DNA of 64,000 nt from Lingula anatina (lineage: Eukaryota; Brachiopoda; Lingulata; Lingulida; Lingulidae), in contig NW_019775746.1 in NCBI RefSeq assembly GCF_001039355.2, forward strand, positions 1,483,617 through 1,547,616, in the 5' to 3' direction. Below the pieces are notes generated by a model. It searched no databases. It saw only the letters and a list, made by a program, of their open reading frames with translations, and was not told the DNA's origin. The position numbers were made by a program, and so were the translations under genes. Positions 37,040 to 50,000 of this stretch are shown one piece after another (position 1 is the stretch's first letter; every line of letters begins with the position of its first letter).

Positions 37040-37860
37040 CATTAGGTTAGTTACTAGGCATTTAAGTTATTTTATTAAAGAAAAAAAGGGCACAAGAAAA
37101 CCGAGCGGAAGTTTAGCAAAAATGTTGTTAACAGAGCAAAAATTGTAGATGTGGATATGTGAAGAATTCCTGAATATAGAAATCATAAAAATTTAGCTAC
37201 AAAGTCACCAGCCAAAGAAAAAAAAAAATCAAAACCAGGGTTTCAAATACTCATTTCATTAAAAATTCTACTCTACTGCCAATAAATGTGGCCTTGGTTA
37301 TTTCCATGGGATAAAAAATGTGTTACTGGCTGTATAAGTTGGGTATTTTGTCAGTATTTAAATACATTTTGTACATGACCGTGTCTCAGTCAGTGGTCTT
37401 CTGTGGTTATCATTTGGGACGTAGAACAAACAGGAGAGCAGATTTGTGGAACTCGGGACGAAACGCAATTGGTTGGATGAATGCCCATTGTCCAGAGAAC
37501 TTCCCAATATGACCTTGATACAAAGATGGTGACTCAAGATGGATATGCTTGAGTTTATGATTGAACAGGTGGTGATGTAAAGTCACTTGATATTGTTACT
37601 AACAGTTATTCACGTCTATGTGACAGAAATATATGAAATTTAAAAAAAAAAGCACTGGTAAAATTCCTGGCCCAATGGTCGCAATCTCGTCTCAAAGAGA
37701 GTTATTACGGGCCAACTTTATTAATTTAAATGTTATGTATGATCTCTTTACACATTTAATGTGATATGGTGTTCTTTATGAATGTTCAGGTACTCGGAGA
37801 TGTGAAAGAAATTGATATAATTTTTGTAAAGACAAAAGACATTAAAATATTACATTAAGC
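37040..37860 (+). other. HYOU1: HYOU1 3' UTR
   Basis: AT-rich non-coding sequence after the stop codon. A candidate poly(A) signal ATTAAA at 37841-37846 would place the end near 37860. An earlier AATAAA lies near 37281. Confidence 0.5.
37841..37846 (+). terminator. Candidate HYOU1 poly(A) signal (ATTAAA)
   Basis: The common variant ATTAAA about 800 nt after the stop, followed by T/GT-rich sequence. The facing gene's signal is less than 90 bp away. Confidence 0.4.
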
Positions 37861-37921
37861 ATGTGTTATTTATTTATTAATATTTCTAACTTGTAGATTT
37901 GCTCTTCAGTAAAATATCAAT

Positions 37922-37927
37922 TTTATT
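37922..37927 (-). terminator. Candidate ASDURF poly(A) signal (AATAAA, minus strand)
   Basis: AATAAA on the minus strand, about 750 nt downstream of the ASDURF-like stop. 37928-38678 would then be its 3' UTR, which holds no supported coding exon. Confidence 0.4.
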
Positions 37928-38678
37928 TCATATGGGTATAAACAGATGTACAAAAACAAATGTGATATGAAAATTACTATATCTTCCCTTGTGCACAACC
38001 AAACGAAGCCAGAGGGTGACATCTGTCAACTGGTCAACATGCGTCCTTGGGAGTATACAGGATACATGAATACTGCCACAAACTTATTCTATGTCCTCTA
38101 CTTTGTTGTCCCATCTTTGATGTCAGACACAATGCTGTCAGTAGAGACTTCCATTGCTGTGTCTTCTTACCAACATTACGCCATGCCCATCTTGCTTTCA
38201 TACTTTTACTTCTTCAGGTTTGCTCCATTTCTTGGGTACGTATGAAATAAAATATGTATCTACCCCCCCCCCCTCCTCCTCACCTCTTTCCCAACACGGA
38301 CACCTATTCAAAGTCATTTTCTAATTTGAACTTAAACCTTTGATTTTTCCCACATTTCAGCTTTTTCCTTTAGCTGTGCTCCAAAATCTTGATAAATAGT
38401 TTTCGTTTTCTAATTTTTGATTCTAGTTGTTTTAGCAGGACTTTTTTTTTTACCCAAAATGATTAAAATAATCATAAACAATCTTCCAAAGGTTTTACAT
38501 AGAACCTGCTCCTATACATTAACCTAGCCCACTGAGACAGCATTTCAATAATGAATGTTGCTGTGCGGCATCTTTCCCTCATGGTTGTCATTTGAACGCT
38601 ACAATAACAAGTTCTTTAATCCTGCTGTCATAACAATGTCAGTCTTCCAACCGTTGACCAGTGATTGTAGAATTCCAG

Positions 38679-39697
38679 TCAGCATTTGTCATCCCCAGTC
38701 ACTGCTTCACACTTCTCCCTCATTTCATTTAAGATTTCTGATGTAAAAAAAAGAAAAAAAAAAAAAAAAATAAATATATATATATATATATGTATTTATA
38801 TACTATTTTAATTTTATCACATATTTATAAGTTTCAATTTTGACTACAAGTTATAATAAACATAATTTAAACAAACTTATTCAATCCCCCATGCACTACA
38901 AATATAACAATAAACCAAAGATGTTATATTACACAATTTTTTTCCGCAACTTCACCTGTATGATTTTCACTTAGTAATCATTACATTCCTTTTCTTTTCT
39001 CAAAGCCTAAGTGGCAAATGTCCTGTATATCACTCGGCATTAACTTTAATTAAAGAAGAAAACTCACTTTTACAGCTGGCCAATTCTTTCTCTCTGTCTG
39101 AGCAGAAAAATATGTTGCTGTTTGGTTGCTGCCTGTAAACTCTCTGAAAATTGAAAGTAATTATTTTTACAATGTCCCTTAACCTCTGAAAATAAAAATG
39201 AATTACACAAAAGACTAGGGTGTGCACAATCAAAAATTCCAATCATTTAGGTACCTGTTGTTCCAAAAGGTAATGGGTTATTTAATGAAAGGGCATCTTA
39301 CCAAAAACTGGAAGCCTTAATTTGTTGTTTAAAAAAATCCGCTCTTGTTTTTTACTCCTCTGCTTACATTAGGTACATGTACTGTAGTTTATAAACTTCA
39401 CATGAATATGGCAAAGGAAAATAGCTTACAGCTCCTGGTTTCAATGACTTCAGCTCAACTTGCAAGACTTCCATTTCATGCTTTTTGACGTCCATCTGAA
39501 AGAGATACTACAGTACATGTAATAGGAGAGGCTGGTATATTAATTGTAGAAAACAACGCTACAAGACAGGGATACTGTACGTGTAGATATCTACCGGTAT
39601 GTCAGTACAGTACTTGTATAGTTTAATACATGTATAGTTTAAGCATGACCTTCCTCAATACTTGCCTCTTGTATCATTTCCTTTCTACCTGCTTCAT
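38679..39697 (-). CDS. ASDURF: ASDURF-like prefoldin-related small protein, stand-alone gene
   Basis: Four coding exons on the minus strand: 39697-39689, 39495-39430, 39143-39068 and 38737-38679, in phase with GT-AG introns, giving 69 residues. The core RVYRQQPNSNIFF followed by SDREKELASCKKIL strongly resembles human ASDURF (RKVYRQQQNSNIFF...), the prefoldin-like subunit encoded by the upstream ORF of ASNSD1 and a component of the PAQosome/URI1 complex. The flanking segments look like two coiled-coil helices, as in prefoldins. The protein is about 25 residues shorter at the N-terminus than the human one. An in-frame stop lies upstream of the chosen start (MKQ), which is the least certain part. 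The last acceptor follows a long poly-pyrimidine tract. No ASNSD1-like coding sequence lies downstream before HYOU1. Exons are too short to show up as long ORFs. Confidence 0.82.
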
Positions 39698-39739
39698 CGT
39701 GTACAGAATATGTGGTACTCATTGTCTCTCTCCTACCAG

Positions 39740-39765
39740 TCGCCTCCTCTGAAGGCTGCCATCTT
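39740..39765 (-). promoter_or_regulatory. Probable TSS region of the ASDURF-like gene, with YY1-like site
   Basis: The minus strand reads TTTAAGATGGCAGCC, a YY1-type AAGATGGC motif often found just downstream of the start site of housekeeping genes. It begins a short upstream ORF of nine codons. A second upstream ATG (ATGAGTACC) lies before the assigned start and is out of frame with it. Confidence 0.35.
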
Positions 39766-40083
39766 AAACAGTAGCAATGCCAAAACGAGGCCAAATGTAA
39801 GTAGGTCAAATGGGGAATCTCCGCGTGTTAAAAATAGACACGGGAGGCATAACGACTTTTTAAAGTGTGTCAGGAGTGTTGGGGGTGGGGGGTGGGGTGG
39901 GGGTGGGTGGGGGGGGGGGGGTAAAATAATTAACCCGTTTGTTCGACTGCTTTTTAAGCGATGAGCAAATATGTGTTGATTTAGGATGAGTCACAATTTA
40001 AAGGGCACATATAGAGAGAAAAAGACAGGATGCACATCGATGTCATGGATATTCGCTCTAGATTGTTTAAAAAATGGATCCTA

Positions 40084-40360
40084 GGGACCATTCCCACATA
40101 TATTGGATCGATCTATCTTCCTGGGGAGTCTCACTAGATTGCTGTCAACTTGACCGGCTTAAATATCTGTCACGCCTAGTAGGCCCCTAAAGCTAACTGT
40201 TAGAGGGTAGGCTTTGGCCCTAATTAGGCCCTATCTTTACCTAGCTGATTCGGTAGGTGCGACAGACACATAAGCCCGTTAGTTGACAGCAATTTGTGAG
40301 ACTCCTCAGGGAGTTAGATCCAACCAGATGGATCGATCTCAGCATGGGAACCCAGTCCTA
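40084..40360. mobile_element. GATCGATC foldback element, copy D (long palindrome)
   Basis: Most palindromic of the family. The left arm CCATTCCCACATATATTGGA...GATCGATCTA and GTCTCACTAGATTGCTGTCAA are mirrored by TTGACAGCAATTTGTGAGAC...GATCGATCTC near the right end. The centre is an inverted CCTAATTAGG-like core (GGCCCTAATTAGGCCC). Confidence 0.75.
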
Positions 40361-40479
40361 AATTACTTATAGCAATATTTGTTTTTACATCAAAAATCTG
40401 CAAGAATGAGTATACCGGTACGGCGATACAACACATCTAGTAGCTGATGATATATTCTTTAGGCCTTATTAACGCGCCA

Positions 40480-40480
<1 letters not shown>

Positions 40481-40532
<52 letters not shown>
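40481..40532. repeat. (AAT)n microsatellite
   Basis: About 17 trinucleotide units. Confidence 0.95.
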
Positions 40533-40533
<1 letters not shown>

Positions 40534-41084
40534 TAATAGTGTTAAATGCCTTAAGATTTTCTATTAAAGTGATAAAATTAGAAAAGCACTCACAGAGCGC
40601 AGACCTCCACCAAGGTATTTCAAATATGGCTATAACTAGAACTGTGAATTAATTCACAGACCATCACCAGAATCTAATCAATTTTAATGTAGACAATTTC
40701 TGACCTATCCTCTAAATTTTATCGGAGTCCGATCATAACTTTATTATAACAACAACAAAAATCCACTTTTTTCTCCATTTTAGGGATAGAAAATATTTAA
40801 AGGCAACATAACCAACATTTTAAAACACAAAAATAATTTTAATTTGTTCAAATATCGAAAGTAGAAAACAAAAGGATATCAAGACAACACAATGCAAAGT
40901 TATTAGAGAAGACATTCGGTTGTAACAGTCATATAATATGAAAGAGGTAACTCCGAATACGTCAAATTTTGCGATTTTTCGCGTGGAGACATGTAGGCCT
41001 ACTGTGCCAACGCCATCCTATATATAGTTCATAGCTAATAGGCGTAAACCGTTACTATATATACAGAGTCCGCCAAGCTTAAGC

Positions 41085-44000
41085 TCAGGTGCAGTCGGGG
41101 ATACTGGTTGACGGCTTCCAGTCCCCCTGCGGAGAACAGACAAAAAACTGCCCCACTACGGGCGAGGTATATCCACTGTTGCAATGAAAATAACAATATT
41201 TTCTGAATCCCCAGTATGAACATTCTATTTTGCCGTTAGCTGGGGACCGCAGCTCAGGGCAACTTGCGTGGTTTCCTGAAAAAAAAAAAAAGATATTATT
41301 TCCTGTGGTACAAGTTTGCGACATCAAAATGCATTTCTCTGTCGTTGCAGAGTCCACAAAGAATAGTTTGAGAATTTCTTCGCTTACTTTAATTGATGGT
41401 AATTTTCTCAAAAGGTTTTGAAAAGGGGTGCTTTAGCGATTAATGGAACATTTCTGAGATTTTCATGAAATTGCTTCTTAGGCTATGTTAAAGCTCTAAC
41501 ACGCACATGTGCATCATTATAACGACTGCTGGCGTTTATAGAAAGAAAAATAACCCAAGGCAGTATACTGTATTTTTGAATTAGGACACAATAATAAATT
41601 CGAGTAATTAGATCTAGTGAAAAAGTCACAAAGAAAACTTGTAACTTACTGTGTTTGACTTTCACCCTAAATGAACAGGTGTTCGTGTTTCCACTGCCGT
41701 CTGTTACGGTAAATCTCGCCCAGTAAACTCCAACAGGAAACAGTTGACCATCAGGTATATTGTCAACTATACTGAAGTGTCCAGAGTTGTCGGATATACC
41801 CAGGTCGTTCCAGGTCACCTGAATTTTGCACAATGAATGTAAGTACCATGAATTTGAGAATCCTCTGCAAACTGCCACTCTGTGGCGCCACCTACAGTTT
41901 AGTCCTTTTCTTATGGAGAATTCGAAACTGGAGTAGTTTTACAAAAGAACGTCAAAACGCAAATGTCGGTCTAAACTTCGAGATAAAGCAAGAAAAAAAA
42001 TCAATGGCGAACCAAGATGGTTCTGTTATGATTCAAATAAATGAAATAATTCACTTTTTTCTCTAAACAGATATTATTCGATAAAGTTTTTGATCAAAAT
42101 TAATTTTAATGGCTCTTGCAGTGTTTTCCTAAATTGAAGAAAACCAACATTTTTGGTCTCAACGTACAATCAACTTTCGGTGTTTTAAGTTTAAAAATTC
42201 ACCTAAATCTTTATTTTCACAATAAACAAATGGAAATGAATGATGCCAACCATCTCATATAAAGTAATAACAAGGTCAGTGAACTATATGTATTTGTAGA
42301 AGAGATTGTAATTCAACAATGAAATATCGTTTTAGCCGTAGCCATAGCAACAATTATTTATGAGAAGGGACAATGCTGGTTTGGGACCAAGCTGTATTGC
42401 TGAGCCAAAAATGTAGGAAATCGTTTTTTGAGTTGACATCACTATATTTGATTCTTTTAGACACTACTTTAAAAAGAACCGTGACAAACTTACCAACACT
42501 TTCCTGCCTTGTTCCACCTGCTTAGTTATCGGCCCAGGACAGTTTCTTATGGTGGGTTTTTCTTTATCTGGCAAATAGAAATGCTTGATATACTCTATCC
42601 ATATCTTGTTATATGGATCATAGATTTTGCAAGGTTTGATTCTTCAGTGCATTTACTGTGGGACAAAAAGATCCATCCTTTAACGAGGGATCTTTATCTG
42701 ACCAAAACAGACACCAAAGCTGCCTGTCACGTAGAGAACATAACAATAAATGCACAATTTTAACTATTAGCCTATATGACTTTAATCTTTGAAGATCCCC
42801 GACAACGTATTTACGATGCTGTAAACGGAACGTGAATTTAGTCTTGTTAATTTCTTCTTTTTAGTGAAATTAAAGAATTAAACTCCATCGCCCCCCCCCC
42901 CAAGAAAGATTGAAAGAAATTAAAGGAAAAAAGGAAGGTAAAAAAAAAAAAAAAATAGGCTTTAAGGCATATCAAAACGTAAGACAGCAAAAACGAATTT
43001 TCCGGGAATTTTCAGTGATTTTCCCGTTATTGAAAAAAATCAATGAAAAAATTCAATCTATAGACCCCTGTCCCTGTTCTAAATCTCCACTTTTACTGTC
43101 CATTACGAGAATGACTTAACATTTAAAAACTTATAACTGTAAAACGATTTTATAGGTCGTAATTCTGTGAACGGTTTTGGTGATAAATGGAAATGTGAGG
43201 AATTGAATTTTCCAGAAAATACAAACTTCTGTCATATAAGTCTGTCAGTTTTTTCGTGCATTTAACCGCACCTTGTATAACCACAGTGACATTACACTGA
43301 GCTGTGTTGCCACTGTCGTCTGTCACAATGAAAGTCACAACATGGACGCCGATCTCAAATGTCCGCGGACCCGGCCGTGTGCCGCTGATGAGGCGTGCGT
43401 TAACGTTATCCGCGTACGCCACATTGTTACTAAGGTCCACTACCGCTTCTTTTTCTCCCGCTGAGGCTCGGGCGGTTATTTCGCTTGGACACTGACTGAA
43501 ATAGGGGGGCTCTGTATCTGAAACATGAAAAGAAGACCGCTCCTGTGCTGACGATAAGAAATATGATGCTGACAGGCAATCTTGGAAGTCACATATCACA
43601 GCGGTTTACCTCCAATATTTCGATGTCTAACAGAACATCTTCATCAGGAAATATTGAAGAAATATTATTTTATTCTTATAACAGTTTTTTGTTTTTATAA
43701 GCCTCCTTGGGTAATTCGGAGAGCATTTTGTAGTATCTTTAAACTAGTCACGTTTTTAGCTCGTGATAGCTGCAAGCTGTAAACATGGTATTTACCTTTG
43801 CACGTTTTTCCATCTGGTTGAAGTGTGAATCCCGTTGCTAGGCAACCACATTCAACTCCACCAATAGTGTTAAAGCAGTCTTGGTCACAGCCACCATTGT
43901 AAACAAGGCATTCGTTTTTATCTACAAGAATATTGCTTTTTTTTGTAACGGATTATGAAAAAGGGTTTGGTATAGATTTACTATTTTTTTCATAAAGTAA

Positions 44001-47000
44001 TAGACGTAATATTGGAAACTTAGAACGGAGTGAAGAACTGGTGCAAATATCTAATGATAGGCCTACAAGTAATTATTTATGAAATTGAGACAAAATTTAA
44101 TTTTTTTTTATAAAATAATAAACTTGAAAATGAAAGGTATTGTAAACCAATTGATCGTAACACATATATCTTCTTTGCTTATGGCACATGCATTCTATGG
44201 CAAATGATGCCTACCTCTACATGATATCGTTCCTTGCTCCCATATGCCATGTTCATTGCATTCAAGAACGGGGTCATCTGTAGATTCAAACCCGGGAAGG
44301 CACTCCTGGTCGCAGATGGCGCCTGGCGTAAATGGCGGGTTTTCTTTGCACGTGACATTGCCATTCTGAGGCTTAGGTGGTGATGGGCAGTGAATGGTGA
44401 TATTATCTGACGGAGTAAAATTGAAGAAAAAAAGTCGATAGTAGCAATGGAGAAATATTTTATTCAAGTTTAAAATATAATTTCTAAATAACCTAAAATG
44501 GCAAAAAAGTGGTTTTCTTTGAAATGCAGCTGTGTTACTGGGTGATTTCCTTTTACAAATAAGATGCGCTGATACAATGTAAGACCTTATTCATCTCATA
44601 AGATAAAAAAAAAATACAGCTGTGTTACTGTATGATTTATTTCTACAAGATGTGCTAATTAGACTTCGTCATCTCATGCGATAAATAATTCAGATGTCTG
44701 CCACATTCAGACACAACTAAATAGAAATCAATGTAAATGTTTCTTTAGCTCTATACTCGCACCTGCACACCGGAGACCATCGTTACTCAGTACTCGTGAA
44801 GGAAAGCAGGCACACCTGTAGCCGCCTTCCTCGTTTATACACACGTCTTCACAGCCGCCATTGTTCACTCCGCATTCGTTTATATCTGAAATTATTGGAC
44901 GGTAGGTCACTAAAATATATACCTAGCGTTTTATTTTCATTGAAGTCTCCCTCAGGTGGATTTATTATAAATTATCCATAATTGTTTTGCTTGTTTTGCA
45001 TTTCTTTCGTTGCAAACGAGATTTAGTACCGCCATTAAAACATCTATATATATGCGTAATGTGGCATTCCACTGTTCTTTACAACCTTCAAATATTACAT
45101 CCTTTAAGATGTCAATCAATTAAATTTCATGATTATGTCAGCTAGTTTCCTCTTAATCATAAAACCAGTATCTCTACTGCGAGAATTTCTAAAAAAAAAC
45201 AAAAAAAAAAAAAAAAAAAAAAAAACAAAAAAAAAAAAAAAAAAAAAACTTAGAACTAAAAAAACAGGATAAGAGGTTAAGAAATGGCAACATTTGTCAG
45301 TACCTGTACAGTTTCGCCCGTTCTGGTCCAGGACGTAACCCTCCATACACAAACACGTGGGGTCATATCGCCGGTCAAGTTGACTACAGTACTGCTCACA
45401 CCCAAACTTGGCGCAGTCTAATATACATTAAATATCAACTATGATACTGTCTTATTTTTTATCATTTCGATCTCTACTCAAAATATTCAGTGCTGAGAGT
45501 AGTGATTATTATTTTGTATTTTTAAATATTTAAAACTGCACCAGGACGTCAATTTCATTACACAAATGTTTGTATCAGAAGGAACACCAAAATGTTCGCA
45601 TAGGCCTAGATTTTACAAAATTACTTTGCACAGTTAAGCACCGTTTCACGAGTAAGGTAAACCTTATAAATCATGTCGTGCAGTGCAATTTTTTAAAGTA
45701 TAGAAGAGCAAAATGATTCTCATAATAATAAAAATCCATGATACGTCCTGAATTCGTCTAGACTTGTAATATTCAAGTACGATTTCTCATGCTTTTCAAT
45801 TTTGTAAATACTTACCAAGCGCGAGGTTTGTCTGGAAGAGAATACTATATTATATTATATTATATTATATTATATTATATTATATTATATATTCTTAAAA
45901 CAACAGACATTATTTACTCTTGAACTAAAAAAAAAAAATCCAGTAAAATAATGGGTCATCTAGAAAACATAAGTAACCATAGGTGGCGCTCTTTGTACCA
46001 GTTCATTGATGTTTCATTCAAGACGGGATTTACCATCTTGTAACATGGAACCTTGCAGCGTACCATTGTTGGTGACTCACCATCTGCGCCACTTATGTAG
46101 GTAACACATGGCAAAACTTAAAATCTCGGTTGTTCTTTTTGATTATAAGGTATTTGTCAAAAGATATAACTTCAAGTTATTATTTGAGCTATTCAGTGTG
46201 TTACTCTATGTAGGGGGGCAAAGCGAACACGTTCATCTACCTTAGCTTAGGAGGAAAACTCATTCCTCATTCTCAAAACAACAAAGAAAACAACATCAAA
46301 TTAACTACAACATCAACAACAATAATAAACAGATAAATGACATAATCAGCAAATCGAACAAACCCAAGCAATTTCCCGCCCACGTGTCTTCGACCCTCGC
46401 CCCCACCATTTACGACCTCCGCCGCTCGCCACACTGATGTGCACCCCCCCCCCCCCCCACCCACACACACACACACACACGGTCACCCCCGGTGCTACAT
46501 TACCGTGTCTCGGATCCAGTCATAGTACTTGCCCAGGTTGGTGTACACTCCCGGATAGTGAACGTTGTTGCCGCAGTAGGAAGAGCCAAAACTCACAATT
46601 CCCACCTGTCGCCAAACCTCGCGTCCATTGACTGTAAAGTTGCAGGCCAAGGGTCCGCCAGAGTCTCCCTGGAAACAGCACATAATGCAGACAGACAGAC
46701 AGACGAATGTGAAAACATAGCGTCCTTGTTGGTGGTACAGTAACAACAACACGTTCTTGAAGGGATAACAACTGTTCGTTTCGGCCTAAAAATGGATGTT
46801 TTGTGGGCTAAACGACGATTTCTCCACACTTATCAATGGTTAACAAATCAACCATGACATTCAAAAATAGTCTATTAAAAAAAAAAGAAATTAAATTTAT
46901 GTAATAATCTCTTAAGAGATTATTACGGAGGTAAAACCATCTGTAAAGGCCCACATGGTCTGATTGCAAGCACTGCAGAATAAATGTGCTGTTTTGGTAG

Positions 47001-50000
47001 TAAAATGGAATTTATTGTTTCTGTTATTTGTTTACAATGTATTTATTGTGAAATATGAATCTCATGCGTACAGTTGTTATCCTTTTAAATACATACAAGT
47101 CACTGAGCAGAAAGACACTTTTCCACCACATTATCAGGAAAAGGTCCATTTTTTAAAAGCTGCATTTAGATAAACGCACACAATAAAGCATCCGAGTGAC
47201 AATAAAGTTGGATATAAGGTCACGTGACTTACCCCACACGTGTCCTTGTTTTTAGCTGTGGCACATATCATGTCATCCGTTATCGGGAAACTATACCAGG
47301 AACTGGTTCTGCAGGCAGGGGTGGACATATAGTCCAGGTCCACTTCCTGTAGCTTCCTGCTGGACTGAAAAATAGCTGCAAAAATAGAGATAGTTTCGAA
47401 ATAATTATAAGGTTTTTTATTACGTTATGCCATGACCACTAAATACTCATCTAAGAACTATTTTGAATGCAGATGCTTATTCCATTTCAACTTATTTCAA
47501 GTTATCAAGAGCTGTAGACCTAATGAAAATTCTAAATGAAATATATACTTTTTTATAGTTATACACCATATGATTTTACGATATCATATTGAGAGAGAGA
47601 GAGAGAGAGAGAGTTACCCGGGTCCCCTATTGTATCCCCCCATCCAGCGACTTTACACTTGGTCCTGTCATCCACGATCTCCGTGTCAGCCGGCAGACAT
47701 ATGGGGCCTATGTCCTGACTGTAGGTGACGGGGGACGACAGCCGAAGTAAAGCCAGATCATTCCGCAAGTAGTCTGTGAAACGGTCTCTGCTGAATTGTG
47801 GATGGTCTATGATCTCGGCCACTGTTCTGTTCGCGTATCCAGGGTTTAGAAGCTTATTCTGTACGTCATGGACGGCAAAATGGACAGTGAACTCAGTTGG
47901 GAGCCTCTTTCGATATGGGCAATGTCGCAACCCGCTATGTCATGAAACAAAGGAAAGGTACAAGTATTAATCAAAATCATATTCTGACACACTGGCCCCC
48001 CCCCCCCCACACACACACACATGCACGCACGCACGCACGTACGCACACACGCAACACATATAAAGCACTATATAAGCCCATTTGTAAATTTAAACTCGTG
48101 ACAAACCAGATATGAACAAACATGACATGCGTCTTGCTCTCCTACTAGTACAACATGGGAGCAAGCAGGATGGGCTTGAAGCTCAATGATTTTGTACTTA
48201 CTTTGCCTGATAAAAATGTCCTTCGACTGGCTATTTGATGTATGTCTAATTGAAACGTAAATTCATGTTTATCGAATGTCTGTCGATAAACACATCCCTT
48301 TAAGCTTTAGGTCTAAAGAAATATTAATTACAAAAACGGCTCTTACCTTAATTTAATCTTCTTAATGTCTTATGTTTTATTCACAAATGGCTAATTCAAT
48401 AATAATAATAATAATAATAATAATTATTATTATTATTATTATTATCCCCCAATGATGTTACCTGGTATATACACAGTGTGCTGCCGTGAGCACCCACTGC
48501 GGTGATATTAGACTTCCCCCGCAGAAACCACTACAGAATAATCCGTCAATTATCTCAATGTAAGTCATCCAAGGCCATATAAACGGCTCTGTTTCGATAC
48601 CGCCAATGATCCTTGAGGTAGTCTGTGGAATAAGACGCCTTGTCCTTGGAAGGTTTGGAAAGCCACAGGAAGCTAGATGATTAAATTCAAATTATATGAT
48701 GCTATAATAACTACAAATTCTAAAAATGATAAAAATAACTCTGGTGTGACAAATGGCAAAATGATAGCAAGTGTTCGTGTGGTATTCATATTTCATAATA
48801 AGTACATTGTAAACAACTGATAGGAATATAATAAATTCTCTTTACCACGAAAACAGAGGTTACCCTATTCTGGAATCTGTACAATAGGTACAGCTAGGTT
48901 AGTTGATCGCGGCTATTTGCGTTATAAACGGACATTAATTGCCAGGGAGGAACAGGAAGCAGCCTTGGAGCTGCTCGTTAATACATTTGAACGTCCATTT
49001 TTATATTTTACTGCTTTTTCAGTGTAAATATTTTTACCCGTGTTTTTCTTCCTGCTCTCCCCCATTACTGCTCCACCACTGTCCCTGCCCTTCCTTCTGC
49101 CCAGACTTCTGCCCCTTACTGCCCCCCTCCACTGCCTCCAGACCTCTGCCCCTTACTGCCCCAATCCACTGCCTCCATTATTCTGCACCTTACTTACCAC
49201 CCTCACCTAATTGCTGCTGCCAGAAGTCTCCAAATGTCAAAAGTAGAATATTTTACGATATAGAACCAGGCTACGCATTGCAAATGCATACGCACGGTAT
49301 TGTAGAAAAAAAAACGCAGATTATTTTTACCATCTTGTTTTTAACGCAAGCACGCAGATCACTTTTTTTACTACTCAGTTACTCAAGTTTTAGTTTCTAC
49401 ATGTAGGTCATTGGAAACAGCTAGGGGTTTCAGTACTTAGTAGCCCTGTACTCTAACTACGTAGGAGAAATGCTCTTATCATTTACTAGTGCAGACCATA
49501 AGCAGAGAGGAGGAATATCCATTGCAACAAAATCCCATGAAGTGTATCATAGAACGTTATTTACCAACAATAGAGACATTAGTATTGACAGTAGGCTACT
49601 CATGTGGCCAATTAAAAATGCAATTGTACTATAGACACGCAATATCAGTTTGACCGTTGCATTTTTTGTTGTAAGCTTTAACTCAGTCGATTGTTCACAG
49701 CGGAACCCCACTGTTTTTGAATAACCGCTCATGAACGATTGTGATCAATGAGAAATATTATAGCTTAAAGATGAGAATTTTTTTAATGCAGCGTACGTTA
49801 GTGGTGGCTTAATTAATTCTCGTATGTCATCGCCCATTATTCTTCCACCCTTCGTCCACTTCTATGGCCTGCCTAATATATATATATATATATACCTTCT
49901 TAGTAATTAGAACTGTTCGACGACTTTATGTTGAAACTATGGGAGCATTTAGATAGACACATCGTACTAGTTGGGAGGGTCGTGCACTTGGCTTAACTGA

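Larger units (their letters stand above)
39698..41084. other. Spacer between ASDURF-like gene and protease gene
   Basis: Contains the upstream region of the ASDURF-like gene, a G-rich GGGGTGGG stretch (39879-39922), foldback element copy D, an (ATA)n microsatellite at 40481-40532 and the 3' end of the protease gene, with a minus-strand AATAAA near 40740-40745. No coding exon is visible. Confidence 0.5.

Noticed and set aside
37946-38245. 99-codon plus-strand open frame with hydrophobic segments
   Set aside because: Lies antisense within the likely 3' UTR of the ASDURF-like gene, with no homology recognised.
37928-38678. Search for ASNSD1 coding sequence downstream of ASDURF
   Set aside because: No long minus-strand frame and no asparagine-synthetase-like motif; too short before HYOU1.
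48939-49406. 155-codon Pro/Cys/Leu-rich plus-strand open frame
   Set aside because: Arises from the C-rich minisatellite in a protease intron, with no signal peptide logic and no splice partners.
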